Shown in pieces: positions 27,403-41,382 of a stretch of 64,000 bases of DNA. The stretch lies in NCBI RefSeq assembly GCF_001499655.1, contig NZ_LN879502.1, forward strand, positions 1,984,001 to 2,048,000, read 5' to 3'. The translations under genes and the position numbers were made by a program. Under the pieces are notes generated by a model. It had not been told where the DNA came from. It ran no database searches and saw nothing but the letters and a program-made list of their open reading frames with translations. The DNA comes from Candidatus Protochlamydia naegleriophila. GTDB lineage: Bacteria; Chlamydiota; Chlamydiia; Chlamydiales; Parachlamydiaceae. Within the stretch, counting starts at the first letter, position 1. The number at the start of each line of letters is the position of its first letter.

Positions 27403-27510
27403 AATCAGTCGCTCTTCCGAGCTCTTGTATTTTTTAATTCTTTTACCCACCGTTTTCACGGTGGGCTTTAGAGCTGTGAGAAAAAATGGGGCTCGAGAAG
27501 CGATTGATCG
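27403..27510 (+). repeat. Triple-hairpin repeat with an extra inverted end
   Basis: Starts CAATCAGTCGCTCTTCCGAGC, then the central hairpin CCCACCG-TTTTCA-CGGTGGG (a compensatory variant of CCCACAG..CTGTGGG). The right arm is replaced by GGGGCTCGAGAAGCGATTGAT, an inverted copy of the left end. The unit is thus closed by two left ends facing each other. Confidence 0.8.
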
Positions 27511-27951
27511 AGCATATGATTACATCTCTTGATAGCAGCAGACCTGGCTTTCTTGGTTTTTTCATTTTTATCTATTCACAAGTCGAATCATGAATGTAAA
27601 TAAAGAATAGAAATCAGCTCAAAGCTGAAGAAATTCCAATGGATACTTATCCCCTGTTGGATAGAAGAATTCATCGATCTCATCGAATAACGTCTTTTGA
27701 AAGAGTCTCATTCACTTTAACTTTCCCTCCTTACAATGTCCTCAGTCCTAGCAATCAATGCGCTGAGTAACAGATTAGCCATTCTTTGAGGGAGAATAGA
27801 AACTTTCTCCTCGCGTAAATCTAAATGCCTATGAATGTAGTTTGTGGTTTAATTCTAGATTGTATAATTTTTTAATAAAATTTTACGAATTGGTAAGATA
27901 TTGATAAGATATGGAATAAATAGATTTTCAAATCGATTACACTTAGATTCG
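27511..27951. other. Intergenic region with a short gene remnant
   Basis: No gene. Bases about 27812-27855 (TAAATCTAAATGCCTATGAATG, AGTTTGTGGTTTA) nearly repeat 29808-29850, the 3' end of the minus-strand gene at 29820, so a worn copy of that gene's end lies here. Confidence 0.55.
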
Positions 27952-28929
27952 TTAGGCTTTAAACAGTAAAGTGGCGCATTTTACATCGTCTGGCATATGA
28001 TCGAGTATATTAAATTCTCCAGGCAATTGGATATGAAGTTGACCTGCCATGGCAAAAATTTTACTTTCGGGGTATTCTTCTAGTGCACGTTTAATGGACG
28101 AAATAAGGTATTCGTTGCGTTGCTTTCCTTTTTCTATATACGTATAAAATAATTCCAATGTCTCATCGAATAATTTCTGTGCTAGTTGAGGGAAGTTCTT
28201 TTCCAAATTTTTTACCCTTTCGAGAATTTCAGGTGCCCCCCTTTTTTCTAATTCCCAACCAATCTCGCCCATTTCTTCATTTATTTTTAAACTCTCTTCC
28301 CATCCCAACATTCGGACATTTTTTGAAATAGATTGATAAATATTATAAATACTATCAGGGCTTGGAATAAACTCTTCATGTGTTGCCCCCTCAACGAGAA
28401 AAATATCTCCATCTTTTCCAAAATTGCTGACAATTGCAACTTCTAAATCTAGATGCTTTGGCATTCTGTGGACTTCGCCCATGAGAATGACTCTGGCATC
28501 TTCTACACAAGACGTGTTCTTATAATTAATCACCGCATGATTTGAGAGTATTTCGGAATTTAGGTTAATCGTGCTATAATCGAATCTTGTTTGATCAAGA
28601 ACAACTTCCTCATTTTCAACGCACAAATTGATTGGCAATCCAAAAAAATTAACCAGGTGCAATCTAGATGCTTCTGAGCTTAAGGTTTCCTTATATACCT
28701 CCCCTCCAAAGACTCGACTTCTATTATTTCTCTCAGGTTGACTTTCAGTAGCTTTAAATATTTTTTTAATTATTTGATAAGCCAAGAATGTGGCAGCCAA
28801 GCAGGCAAAAATCGCTACTGCAATAGTTATTATTTTTTGCTGACGTTCTGCTATAAAAGGTAATACTCGTTCCTTAAAAAAGGGAACTGAAAGTCTGGCA
28901 AATGAATCAATGCTAACGGATATAGGCAT
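27952..28929 (-). CDS. Membrane-anchored TIKI/ChaN-superfamily-like protein
   Basis: A 325-residue protein with one membrane helix near residues 33-55 (IITIAVAIFACLAATFLAYQ). The soluble part has ARVILMGEVHRMPKHLDLEV, then IFLVEGATHEEF, and near the end IFAMAGQLHIQLPG. Two G-x-x-H motifs (GEVH and GQLH) with a glutamate after the first are the signature of the TraB/PrgY/TIKI and ChaN superfamily, which includes metal-dependent proteases and haem-binding proteins. Which of these activities applies cannot be told. The ribosome-binding site AAAGGAAAA precedes the ATG. Location in the inclusion or cell membrane is unknown. Confidence 0.6.
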   Translation of the reverse strand: MPISVSIDSFARLSVPFFKERVLPFIAERQQKIITIAVAIFACLAATFLAYQIIKKIFKATESQPERNNRSRVFGGEVYKETLSSEASRLHLVNFFGLPINLCVENEEVVLDQTRFDYSTINLNSEILSNHAVINYKNTSCVEDARVILMGEVHRMPKHLDLEVAIVSNFGKDGDIFLVEGATHEEFIPSPDSIYNIYQSISKNVRMLGWEESLKINEEMGEIGWELEKRGAPEILERVKNLEKNFPQLAQKLFDETLELFYTYIEKGKQRNEYLISSIKRALEEYPESKIFAMAGQLHIQLPGEFNILDHMPDDVKCATLLFKA

Positions 28930-29135
28930 TATTTTTCCTTTGATGAGTCATAAGTTTATCCATCATGTAATTTAAGAAAAAGCATAAAAATTTTCTTTTC
29001 CCATGAATATTTTATATAGCAAGGTGAAAAAAGCTTAGTGTAAATATTTTATTAGATTTACAAAACTTTTACTGACAATTCATTAGTATTAGTTTAGCTC
29101 AATCAAATCATCCTTAACTATAAGAGAGCATAATT

Positions 29136-29774
29136 ATGCAAATCGTTCCGCAACCTTACCAACCTCAACAACTTGCACCAGACAATGGCCAACGTGTTCA
29201 AGAAAATCAATTGGCTCTTATTGCCAACCATATAGAAAATCCAGACATACCACTTAATGAGCGAATGGGCCTTGTAGGCCGAGCTGTTTTTTTTGGAGCA
29301 AGAATAATAGAGGGATTACGATATAATAATCTTGTGTTGACTGAACGCGTTAACCAACTGCAAACTGAAAATGAAGGCTTGCTCCGACGAGTAGAGCTAA
29401 TGGAAGATGTTGCGAGAGTGGAAATACTTCGCCAAGAATTCTTTCAGAGCGAAGCCGAATCAGGTGCTTACGGTGGATGGATGGGCATGACACTTGGTCT
29501 TGGCGCAGCTGCAGGATTTGGTTTTACAACTTTACCTGCAGTCGCACTTACTACCTTGACTGGGGTAATTAGCGGTGCAGTAGTAACAAAAAAATTTGAA
29601 GAGTTCTCGAAAAAAACGATGTTCAAACACTTTGAAGAAAATTATAAGCGAAGCAATCCAAACGCTTCTGAGCGAGAGGCTTTTGAATACGCTAAAATTG
29701 AATACAACAACAAAATGCTTAGAAGAGCTATCCAAGGAAATTTAGAGCAAGATTATCAAGCTGCTGACTATTAA
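29136..29774 (+). CDS. Inc-like coiled-coil protein with a glycine-rich hydrophobic segment
   Basis: A 212-residue protein with an AGAGAG-type ribosome-binding site about 9 bases before the ATG. Residues 65-95 form a coiled coil (VLTERVNQLQTENEGLLRRV). Residues about 110-150 are hydrophobic and Gly/Ala-rich (GMTLGLGAAAGFGF, ALTTLTGVISGAVV), like a membrane hairpin, and the C-terminus is charged. The order of parts equals that of the gene at 2547, and the coiled coil resembles that of 30573. An inclusion membrane protein is likely by architecture only. It converges with the gene at 29820, separated by a hairpin GAGAAGAG/CTCTTCTC at about 29784-29804. Confidence 0.68.
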   Translation: MQIVPQPYQPQQLAPDNGQRVQENQLALIANHIENPDIPLNERMGLVGRAVFFGARIIEGLRYNNLVLTERVNQLQTENEGLLRRVELMEDVARVEILRQEFFQSEAESGAYGGWMGMTLGLGAAAGFGFTTLPAVALTTLTGVISGAVVTKKFEEFSKKTMFKHFEENYKRSNPNASEREAFEYAKIEYNNKMLRRAIQGNLEQDYQAADY

Positions 29775-29819
29775 TTATTCGAGAGAGAAGAGCATGCCTC
29801 TTCTCCCAAATCTAAATGC

Positions 29820-30188
29820 CTATGAATGCAGTTTGTGGTTTAGCTCTCTAAAATGGTTAAAAATCTGGTTGAGTTGGCAACGGGTATTATCACCTAAAGT
29901 TTCGACATTCGCACAAGAACAAGTCGATAGGTTGTATTCGACTTGCTTTTTATCGAAAACAATTTTTAACCTCTTTTGATTATCCCCTACCTTTGCTCGA
30001 ATGGCTGGGTCGATCGAATTAATTTTTGAAATAACCGCATTCATGAGTTCATCGCCTTCATATTCTGTCGCCATGGCTTGCAAATATTTTGCCTGAAAAG
30101 AATTAAAAAAGGATTTTTGGGCCGATAGGGGGGAAGATTTTCCCAACTCTTTTACAATAACGGTCATACAGGACTTTGTAACACGCAT
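29820..30188 (-). CDS. Small unknown protein
   Basis: A 122-residue protein with a clear AGAGGAAAAC ribosome-binding site before its ATG. It is mostly helical with a cluster STCSCANVE near the C-terminus and no membrane segment. Its last codons recur as a worn fragment at about 27820-27855. No family recognised. Confidence 0.7.
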   Translation of the reverse strand: MRVTKSCMTVIVKELGKSSPLSAQKSFFNSFQAKYLQAMATEYEGDELMNAVISKINSIDPAIRAKVGDNQKRLKIVFDKKQVEYNLSTCSCANVETLGDNTRCQLNQIFNHFRELNHKLHS

Positions 30189-30572
30189 GTTTTCCTCTTA
30201 TTTCTTTAAATTTAATGATTTAAATGAGGGAGGTAAATTAGCAATGATGCTTAATAAACTCAACTGAAACTAAAAAGATTCTTAAGCCCTTAATAACCAG
30301 TTTTGCACTAGATCCCTTGCGACTATTCTCTTGTGTTTTAACGTACAAAATATTCACCACAGAGAACGTGATTCTTCACTCTGTTAAATTATTTTTTTAA
30401 CAGATCTGCTTGCTTTACTCCTTTTTTTACGATATATCCCAACCATGTATTCATTTTCCTCATTTCCCTTACTCGTTTGAGCATCTGATCGTTCGATCCA
30501 AGTTTTATAATGGTTAAAGCGTTTAACAATTTATTTATTCAAAAAATAAACCATTAACAAGAGAAAAATATT
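30189..30572. other. Intergenic region between divergent genes
   Basis: AT-rich spacer. A weak inverted repeat CTGTTAAA/TTTAACAG lies near 30380-30402. No gene or known repeat. Confidence 0.5.
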
Positions 30573-30935
30573 ATGAATGGTATGCCTTCAAATTCAAGCT
30601 CCTATCCTCATTTTACAGCAGAACAACATCTCGCTTTTCAAGTCAATTCCACTCCCCCTCAATCTGTCGATTCAGCCTATACTAGAGCCGCAGAAAAACC
30701 ATTGATCGTGCACCAACACTTTTACCCTGAACCTCCGAATACAGCACCTTTCATTCAGAAATTACTCGAATTGAACATTTACTTAGTTGAGCGTATGAAT
30801 CAACTCGAAGTTGACAATCAAGAATTAAAAAAAACGCTCATCAGTTTAACGACCCAAAATGAGTTGCTGAATCAGCACATTGCCAAAATACAGAGCACTA
30901 GTACTGAGGCCTTTGGAGAGTTTTTTGAACTGTGA
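30573..30935 (+). CDS. Short coiled-coil protein
   Basis: A 120-residue protein with AAGAGAAAA before the ATG. A Ser/Pro/Gln-rich first half is followed by a coiled coil (NIYLVERMNQLEVDNQELKK) and the end FGEFFEL. The coiled-coil motif VERMNQLEVDN resembles TERVNQLQTEN of the 29136 protein, but the hydrophobic part is missing here. It may be a truncated or soluble relative. Function unknown. Confidence 0.65.
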   Translation: MNGMPSNSSSYPHFTAEQHLAFQVNSTPPQSVDSAYTRAAEKPLIVHQHFYPEPPNTAPFIQKLLELNIYLVERMNQLEVDNQELKKTLISLTTQNELLNQHIAKIQSTSTEAFGEFFEL

Positions 30936-31098
30936 TTTTTTATTCTTGAGCCTGCTCAGGCCGGCTGATTGCAGGGCCTGCCGTAAAACGTTTAAAGCAA
31001 TGAGCGGGTCATTAGAAGTTGGTAAAAAACTCGAAGAGCATGCTTGTAGGTCAAGTGATTTAACCGCCTTTTTTCTGTATGGTTATGTACCAGTACTT

Positions 31099-31386
31099 AA
31101 TCAGTTGCTCTCCGAGCTCTTATTTGTTTTTTAGTTCGATACCCATAGCTCGCTAATCGCTCACTATAGGCTTTAAAATCAGTCGACCTAAAGGCCCCTC
31201 ACAACATTCGCAGCCACGCTAGGGCTCCTGGATGGAAATCAGTCGAATCTGATTCTTCAAACCGGCTCTTTTTGTTAACGTCTATAAAATAAAGCGAACG
31301 CGGGTTAGAGGCCTATTTTAAAGGCCACTGTGACTCCAGGAAGATAAATGGGATAAAAATAATGAGAGCTCGGAGAGCAACTGATC
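31099..31386 (-). mobile_element. MITE-like unit 2: reverse-complement relative of 12297-12615
   Basis: Arms at 31099-31200 (plus) and 31307-31386 (minus) are triple-hairpin copies. The core between them (CACAACATTCGCAG, ATCAGTCGAATCTGATTCTT, AACGTCTATAAA, AAAGCGAACGCG) is the reverse complement of the core at 12404-12513. The unit thus exists in two places in opposite orientation, about 19 kb apart, with perhaps 75-80% identity by eye. Confidence 0.8.
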
Positions 31387-31668
31387 CAGATTGGTAAAAC
31401 AATTCATCAAAGGCTAAATGAGAGTGAAAAACAACTACCCTCTTGCGATCTCGGTGTTATGCTTTGAGGAGATACCGAATTGCTTATCCAGTTCTTACGA
31501 AGCATATAATAAGAGGCTAGCAAAAAAAAATAGAGTGTAAGCGCTTAGATGGCTTTAAGAGCATCTATCAGCTATCACCAGCTGATTGAGCCTACGCTTA
31601 AGCCTGTGTTAATAAATTAGGTCATCCTATAGCGCTGGCTCTATGCCATCGTACAGGCCTTAGATAGC

Positions 31669-31749
31669 TTAAATATGCTTCGGCGGCCATTCTTCTTTAT
31701 CTTTTGGCTTGCCGCATTCGGAACATGATTGGATGGAAAGAGATGTCAT
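31669..31749 (-). CDS. Possible 26-residue CxxC micro-protein downstream of rpoC
   Basis: Minus-strand frame from ATG at 31749, with AAAGG six bases upstream, to TAA at 31669. It reads MTSLSIQSCSECGKPKDKEE and ends WPPKHI. The CSEC pair suggests half a zinc ribbon. It lies just after the rpoC terminator. It could be chance or the end of a lost gene. Confidence 0.25.
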   Translation of the reverse strand: MTSLSIQSCSECGKPKDKEEWPPKHI

Positions 31750-31763
31750 AAAAAACCTTTCTA

Positions 31764-31797
31764 TAAAAAAAGCCCAGGCTAGTACAGCCTGGGCTTT
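31764..31797 (-). terminator. Rho-independent terminator of rpoC
   Basis: On the minus strand an AAAGCCCAGGCT stem, GTAC-type loop, AGCCTGGGC and a T7 run, about 11 bases after the rpoC stop. It closes the ribosomal-protein/RNA-polymerase transcription unit. Confidence 0.92.
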
Positions 31798-31808
31798 TAT
31801 CAGAATAC

Positions 31809-35993
<4,185 letters not shown>

Positions 35994-36133
35994 GTATGTC
36001 TCCTAACCAATTTGTTTAAATTTTTAAGAAATTAAATAGACATCGATTTCAGGGTCAGAAAAGAAGAAACAGCCCTCAAGCAGTTAAGCCAGTGGATCTG
36101 TTTCTTCTCCTTTCAATTTCGATGATCTGTTGT

Positions 36134-39100
36134 CTATTTAATCAAAGAGTCGTCAACAGCTGAAGTGTAGACGTTCAAGCCGAGGCCTTGCATCTCTTTA
36201 ATCAAGACGTTAAAGGATTCAGGCGTTCCTGACTTGAGCAGGTTCTCCCCTTTAACGATCGATTCGTAGATGCGTGTACGGCCGGCAACGTCGTCCGACT
36301 TAACAGTGAGCAATTCTTGCAGGAGGTGTGCAGCACCGTATGCTTCGGCTGCCCATACTTCCATCTCCCCGAAACGCTGACCACCCATTTGAGCCTTACC
36401 ACCCAATGGCTGCTGAGTCACGAGCGAGTAAGGTCCAACCGCGCGGGCGTGGATCTTATCAGCAACTAAGTGGCTCAACTTCAACATGTAGATGTAGCCC
36501 ACCACGACGCTGTTATCGAAGCGTTCGCCTGTGCAACCATCGTAAAGGAAGAATTTTCCGTCTTCTGGAAGGCCGGCCTTCTTCATCATTTCCCAAATCT
36601 TATCTTCTGGGAAACCTTCGAATACAGGGCTCTTTACATTGATTCCAGTGTGTTTAGCGGCAATGCCCAAATGCGTTTCAAATAGCTGACCCATGTTCAT
36701 ACGTGAAGGTACGCCCAATGGATTGAGGATGATTTCAATTGTTTGCCCCGTTGAAAGGAATGGCATATCGGCTTCTGGTACAATCTTGGAGACAACCCCT
36801 TTGTTACCGTGGCGACCAGCCATTTTATCCCCAACTTGCAATTTACGCTTGGAAGCGACATAGACTTTTACCTGACGAATGACGCCTGGATCTAAGTCTG
36901 TGTCTCCTTTACGCATAAACTCGAGTTGAGTTCTATACTGTGTTTCAACCGTTTGCAAAGCAATTTCGTAATCATGCAACGTTTGCTTCAATGTGTCGTA
37001 GATTTCATTTTCTGGCATTAAGAGATCTTCAACATTCTCTTTTTCCAATGCTTCGATGAGATCTTGAGTAATCAAGCTGCCTTCTTCAATGATGATCTCA
37101 GCAGTACGGCGGTGAATGATGTTGCCAGGAGCCATCTCGTTAAGGAGGAGGGCACCTACGCGCTCATGCTTTTCAGTACGCAGTTCAGCTTGGTTGGACT
37201 TGTATTCGCGCTGAATGTCTTTCAACTTCGACGCTTCTTCAACAAGTTCATCATCGGTCTTAGACAGGCGGTCGCGGCGGCTAAAGACTTTAACGTCCAT
37301 GACAACCCCTTCAGTACCTGGAGGTGCAATCAAGGAGGCATCTTTCACATCCGAGGCTTTGTCACCGAAGATGGCGCGGAGTAAGCGCTCTTCAGGGGCA
37401 AGTTCTGTCTCAGACTTAGGCGTAATCTTACCGACTAAGGTATCGCCAGGCTTGACTTCGGCACCGATGCGGATAATACCATCATCGCCTAAGTTGCGTA
37501 GAGTTTCTTCCGATACATTTGGAATATCGCGTGTGATTTCTTCTTTTCCAAGCTTCGTATCACGTGCTGTCAGTTCAAACTCTTCGATGTAAAGCGATGT
37601 GTAATAGTCTTCGCGTAGCAGCTTCTCGGAGATGATGATCGCATCTTCGTAGTTGTAACCGAACCAAGGCATGAAGGCTACGAGGACGTTACGTCCAAGA
37701 GCGACTTCCCCTTTATCCGTTGCAGGACCATCCGCAATGACATCACCCGCTTTAATCTTATCACCTACATTGCAAAGCGGTCTTTGGTTGATACACGTTC
37801 CAGCGTTTGAGCGAATGAACTTTTTCAACAGGTAGGTTTTCTTTTCCAAACGGTTGTCGTCTGGAGAAATGACAATTTTTAAGCCATCAACGTAGTCGAC
37901 AACGCCATCTTCATGAGCGATTAAAACAGCTCCTGAGTCGCGCGCAGCTCTAGCTTCCAGTCCTGTACCAACGATTGGAGCCGTCGGCTTCAACAGAGGA
38001 ACCCCTTGACGCTGCATGTTTGAACCCATCAAAGCGCGGTTCGCATCGTCGTGCTCCAAGAACGGAATCAATCCCGTTACAATCGAAACGAGCTGCTTTG
38101 GCGATACGTCCATGTGCGTGACATTTTTCGTATCGGTTTCGAATTGCTCACCCTTGTAGCGGGCCCAGCAAATCGGCTCTTGGAACATGTTAAATTCGTC
38201 GAGCGGAGCAGATGCCTGAGCGATGACGCAAAGCTCTTCTTGATCGGCTGTCATGTATTCGATTTCATCTGTGACGACTCCCTCGCGAACAATGCGATAA
38301 GGCGTTTCGATAAAGCCAAATTCGTTGATCTTCGCAAAAGAAGAGAGAGAAGAGATCAAACCGATGTTTGGTCCTTCAGGCGTTTCAATCGGGCAAATAC
38401 GTCCGTAATGGCTTGTATGAACGTCACGAACTTCGAAGCCGGCACGATCTCTGTTCAAACCGCCAGGTCCGAGAGATGAGAGGCGACGTTTGTGAGTCAG
38501 CTCCGCAATCGGGTTCGTTTGGTCCATAAATTGAGAGAGCTGCGATCTTCCGAAGAAGTCTTTTAAGACGCCTGACAAACCTTTAGCAGAAACAATCTTA
38601 CCTGGAGTCAATGTGTCAGAAGAGAAGTCGAACAGGTTCATTCTTTCACGAATGATTTTCTCCATGCGAGCCAAGCCAATGCGGCATTGGTTTTGGATCA
38701 ATTCACCCACTGAACGAACGCGGCGATTGCCCAAGTGATCAATATCATCGATATTAGCTTCCCCCCTGCCGCCTTTCAATTGGATCAGGTACTTGAGAGC
38801 GCCGATGACATCTTCTTTGTCCAATGTAACCGTCTGGAGAGTCTCGTCATTGATATCAAAACCCAATTTGCTATTGAGTTTATAGCGGCCCACGCGGCCC
38901 AAGTTGTAGCGCTTTGGATCGAAAAATAGACGCATGATAGCTGAACGCGCATTTGAAAGCGTTGCAGGCTCACCCGGTCTAATTTTGCGATAGAAGTCTT
39001 TAAGAGCAGATTCGTAAGAATCGGTTGCGTCTTTCGCCAGCATCTTAATGATCGGGCTTGTCTCGTCAGCATCTTCGGCAATGCGGATGACATCGATACC

Positions 39101-39907
39101 AGCATCCATGATGCGCTTGAGCATCGCTGTTGTCAGTTTTTCAGAAGCCTTACCAAATACTAAGCCAGACTCTTCATCGATGACATCTTGAGCAAGAATT
39201 TTACCTACTAATTTAGCAAATTCTTTTTCATTCTTAATCTTATACTTACGTGTGGTAAAGAACTCTTCGATAATGTCGCTATTAGATGAATAACCCAATG
39301 CACGAATAAACGTTGTCGCCAAAATTTTACGGCGGCGTTTTTTGCGATCGATATAGATGTGAATCAAATCGTTAGTATCGAAAGCTCCCTCTAACCAGCT
39401 ACCGCGGTAAGGAATGATGCGGAAAGAGTAGATGACGTTACCACGTGAATGGCGTTCTTGTTCGAAGCAGATTCCAGGAGATCTATGAAGCTGAGATACG
39501 ACAACGCGCTCGGCTCCATTGACGATAAATGTTCCTTTGTCCGTCATCACAGGGATAGTCCCCATGTAGACTTCTTCTTCCTTAATTCCAGTCTCGTCTG
39601 TTAGACGGAATTTAACTTTTAGGGTTACGTTATAGGTAATCCCGCGACGAATACACTCTTCGGGACTATATTTGGGAACGCCTAAATTGTATGACAGAAA
39701 CTCCAAGATCGTTTTTTCGTCATAAGATTTAATTGGAAAAATTTCGGTGAAAACTTCTTGCAGACCAATATTTTCCCTTTCATCAGGAAACTTGTCGGCT
39801 TGCAGAAATTGATTATATGACTTAATCTGAATTTCTATCAGATTGGGAAGATCGATAATTTCTTCCTTATCAATAAAACTCACGCGTTGTGGCGGCCTTT
39901 GCAACAT
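36134..39907 (-). CDS. rpoB: DNA-directed RNA polymerase subunit beta
   Basis: Second large subunit of RNA polymerase, 1257 residues, the normal chlamydial size. The rifampicin-binding region is recognisable ([31 protein letters not shown]), with the usual Gln-Leu-Ser-Gln-Phe-Met-Asp and His/Arg positions. Near the C-terminus [20 protein letters not shown] and [18 protein letters not shown] are conserved. The ribosome-binding site AGGAG stands about 9 bases before the ATG. It is separated from rplL by a 480-base gap with a hairpin, so its level may be adjusted relative to the ribosomal proteins. Confidence 0.99.
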   Translation of the reverse strand: MLQRPPQRVSFIDKEEIIDLPNLIEIQIKSYNQFLQADKFPDERENIGLQEVFTEIFPIKSYDEKTILEFLSYNLGVPKYSPEECIRRGITYNVTLKVKFRLTDETGIKEEEVYMGTIPVMTDKGTFIVNGAERVVVSQLHRSPGICFEQERHSRGNVIYSFRIIPYRGSWLEGAFDTNDLIHIYIDRKKRRRKILATTFIRALGYSSNSDIIEEFFTTRKYKIKNEKEFAKLVGKILAQDVIDEESGLVFGKASEKLTTAMLKRIMDAGIDVIRIAEDADETSPIIKMLAKDATDSYESALKDFYRKIRPGEPATLSNARSAIMRLFFDPKRYNLGRVGRYKLNSKLGFDINDETLQTVTLDKEDVIGALKYLIQLKGGRGEANIDDIDHLGNRRVRSVGELIQNQCRIGLARMEKIIRERMNLFDFSSDTLTPGKIVSAKGLSGVLKDFFGRSQLSQFMDQTNPIAELTHKRRLSSLGPGGLNRDRAGFEVRDVHTSHYGRICPIETPEGPNIGLISSLSSFAKINEFGFIETPYRIVREGVVTDEIEYMTADQEELCVIAQASAPLDEFNMFQEPICWARYKGEQFETDTKNVTHMDVSPKQLVSIVTGLIPFLEHDDANRALMGSNMQRQGVPLLKPTAPIVGTGLEARAARDSGAVLIAHEDGVVDYVDGLKIVISPDDNRLEKKTYLLKKFIRSNAGTCINQRPLCNVGDKIKAGDVIADGPATDKGEVALGRNVLVAFMPWFGYNYEDAIIISEKLLREDYYTSLYIEEFELTARDTKLGKEEITRDIPNVSEETLRNLGDDGIIRIGAEVKPGDTLVGKITPKSETELAPEERLLRAIFGDKASDVKDASLIAPPGTEGVVMDVKVFSRRDRLSKTDDELVEEASKLKDIQREYKSNQAELRTEKHERVGALLLNEMAPGNIIHRRTAEIIIEEGSLITQDLIEALEKENVEDLLMPENEIYDTLKQTLHDYEIALQTVETQYRTQLEFMRKGDTDLDPGVIRQVKVYVASKRKLQVGDKMAGRHGNKGVVSKIVPEADMPFLSTGQTIEIILNPLGVPSRMNMGQLFETHLGIAAKHTGINVKSPVFEGFPEDKIWEMMKKAGLPEDGKFFLYDGCTGERFDNSVVVGYIYMLKLSHLVADKIHARAVGPYSLVTQQPLGGKAQMGGQRFGEMEVWAAEAYGAAHLLQELLTVKSDDVAGRTRIYESIVKGENLLKSGTPESFNVLIKEMQGLGLNVYTSAVDDSLIK

Positions 39908-40327
39908 TATGAAGGACTCCTACTATGGCTTTACTTGAGACGAATAGATATAATTGACTCGATATTTTTCTAGATGGCTATGCGCTTGATTCATAAAAAA
40001 TACCGACGTTAGTTAAATTTTTGCCAAGTCTTCAACCGTCTATCCATCAACATATGTTGACTGCAGACTCTATCAGCAAAAATTCACAGGTTAATAAAAC
40101 TCAGGATTTTGAATTTTGAGAGTAAGACTGAACCAGTCGGACTTTCAATAGCCAAAAGCCTGTCTCTGTACCGCACTAGAAGGGTGACAGAACGAATAAA
40201 AAAACAAAAAGTAATCGGAAGAAAAACGGATTGGACTGATTTGTAAGGCGCTACCTGCATCTATTAGAACCCTAATAGTAAATATATCTTAAAAGTTAAA
40301 AAAAATCAAGTCTCAAATAATACAATA
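39908..40327 (-). other. rplL-rpoB intergenic region
   Basis: No gene. Around 40135-40235 a worn sequence (CCAGTCGGACTTT ... AGAACGAATAAAAAAAC ... GGATTGGACTG) weakly recalls a triple-hairpin repeat in minus orientation. Confidence in that is low. Confidence 0.4.
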
Positions 40328-40360
40328 CCAAGAACAAGAGATAAAATCTCTTGTTCTTGG
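40328..40360 (-). terminator. Hairpin between rplL and rpoB (partial terminator or processing site)
   Basis: Perfect 15-bp stem (CCAAGAACAAGAGAT and its complement) with a 3-base loop, 28 bases after the rplL stop. The T-run is interrupted, so read-through into rpoB is likely. In many bacteria this gap holds an attenuator or RNase site that sets the ratio of ribosomal proteins to polymerase. Confidence 0.65.
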
Positions 40361-40387
40361 TTCACATCACTCAAAGTTGAGAGAGGA

Positions 40388-40780
40388 TTAAAGTCCTTTC
40401 AATGTGACTTTTCCACCGGCAGCTTCGACTTTCTTCTTGATGTCTTCAGCTTCAGCCTTAGGAGCTGTTGGCTTTAACTCTTTTGGTGCAGCTTCTACGA
40501 GTTCTTTCGCTTCTTTCAAGCCAAGACCTGTGATTTCGCGTACAACTTTAATGATTCCAATCTTCTTGTCAGCTGGAGCTTCAGTTAAAGTTACTAGGAA
40601 ATCTGTAGACTCAACAGCAGCCTCAGCAGCAGGACCAGCAGCAGGGCCGGCAGCCACAGCTACAGGAGCAGCAGCTTTAACGCCCCACTTATCTTCGAGA
40701 AGAGTCTTGAGTTCAGCCATCTCTAAAACTGTCAATTCACTCAGAGCATTGACTAGATCTTCTGTTTTTTTGTTACTCAC
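40388..40780 (-). CDS. rplL: 50S ribosomal protein L7/L12
   Basis: A 130-residue protein starting at GTG with AAGAGGT upstream. N-terminal dimer domain ([20 protein letters not shown]), Ala/Pro/Gly hinge around residues 35-55, and the C-terminal factor-binding domain with [20 protein letters not shown] and LVEAAPK. It forms the L12 stalk with L10 and recruits translation factors. It follows rplJ in the usual order. Confidence 0.98.
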   Translation of the reverse strand: MSNKKTEDLVNALSELTVLEMAELKTLLEDKWGVKAAAPVAVAAGPAAGPAAEAAVESTDFLVTLTEAPADKKIGIIKVVREITGLGLKEAKELVEAAPKELKPTAPKAEAEDIKKKVEAAGGKVTLKGL

Positions 40781-40832
40781 GGTATTACCTCTTAATTTTC
40801 TAAACTTCTGTTAATAATTTTAACGGAATGGA

Positions 40833-41378
40833 CTAACCTTCGCTTTCGCTACTTTCGGGTTGTTCACTTCCTTGCTTGCTTTTATTATCCAAACAGTATG
40901 CCACACTAGCAAGGAGGGCTTCAACAACGGCCAAGGTTTGAGCCATTGGAGCTTCCAGAGTACTGAGGAATTGAGCTCGCATTTCGTCTTTGCTTGGCAA
41001 CTTAGAGAGTTTTTCAACGTCGCTACCGCTATAAAGCTTTCCTTCAAAACGGCCACCGAGGACCTGGATCACTTTTTCACGTTCTTGGCTAAATTTGAAA
41101 ACCGTTTTGGTTGCTTCAATCGGATCTTCTCCTAAAAACACCAATCCAATATGGCCATTTAAAGAAGAGAGATCTAATTCAATTCCAGCATCATCAGCAG
41201 CTTTGAGCAAAACGCGCTTGCGCACGACTTCGACATCTCCACCCATTTTACCCATCTGGCGGCGAAAATCGTTTGCTTGATTAGCTGTCAAACCGGCATA
41301 GTGCATGATGACAAAAGCAGGGTAACGCTGAATCTTATCAATAATCTCTTGTTTAAGGAGTTGTTTTTCCTCTCTCAT
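40833..41378 (-). CDS. rplJ: 50S ribosomal protein L10
   Basis: A 181-residue protein. The N-terminal rRNA-binding part shows MREEKQLLKQEIIDKI and HYAGLTANQANDFRRQMGK, typical of L10, and the C-terminal helix for L12 dimers ends in a charged GSEQPESSESEG tail. It begins 4 bases after the rplA stop, suggesting translational coupling. It anchors the L12 stalk to 23S rRNA. Confidence 0.98.
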   Translation of the reverse strand: MREEKQLLKQEIIDKIQRYPAFVIMHYAGLTANQANDFRRQMGKMGGDVEVVRKRVLLKAADDAGIELDLSSLNGHIGLVFLGEDPIEATKTVFKFSQEREKVIQVLGGRFEGKLYSGSDVEKLSKLPSKDEMRAQFLSTLEAPMAQTLAVVEALLASVAYCLDNKSKQGSEQPESSESEG

Positions 41379-41382
41379 AAGC

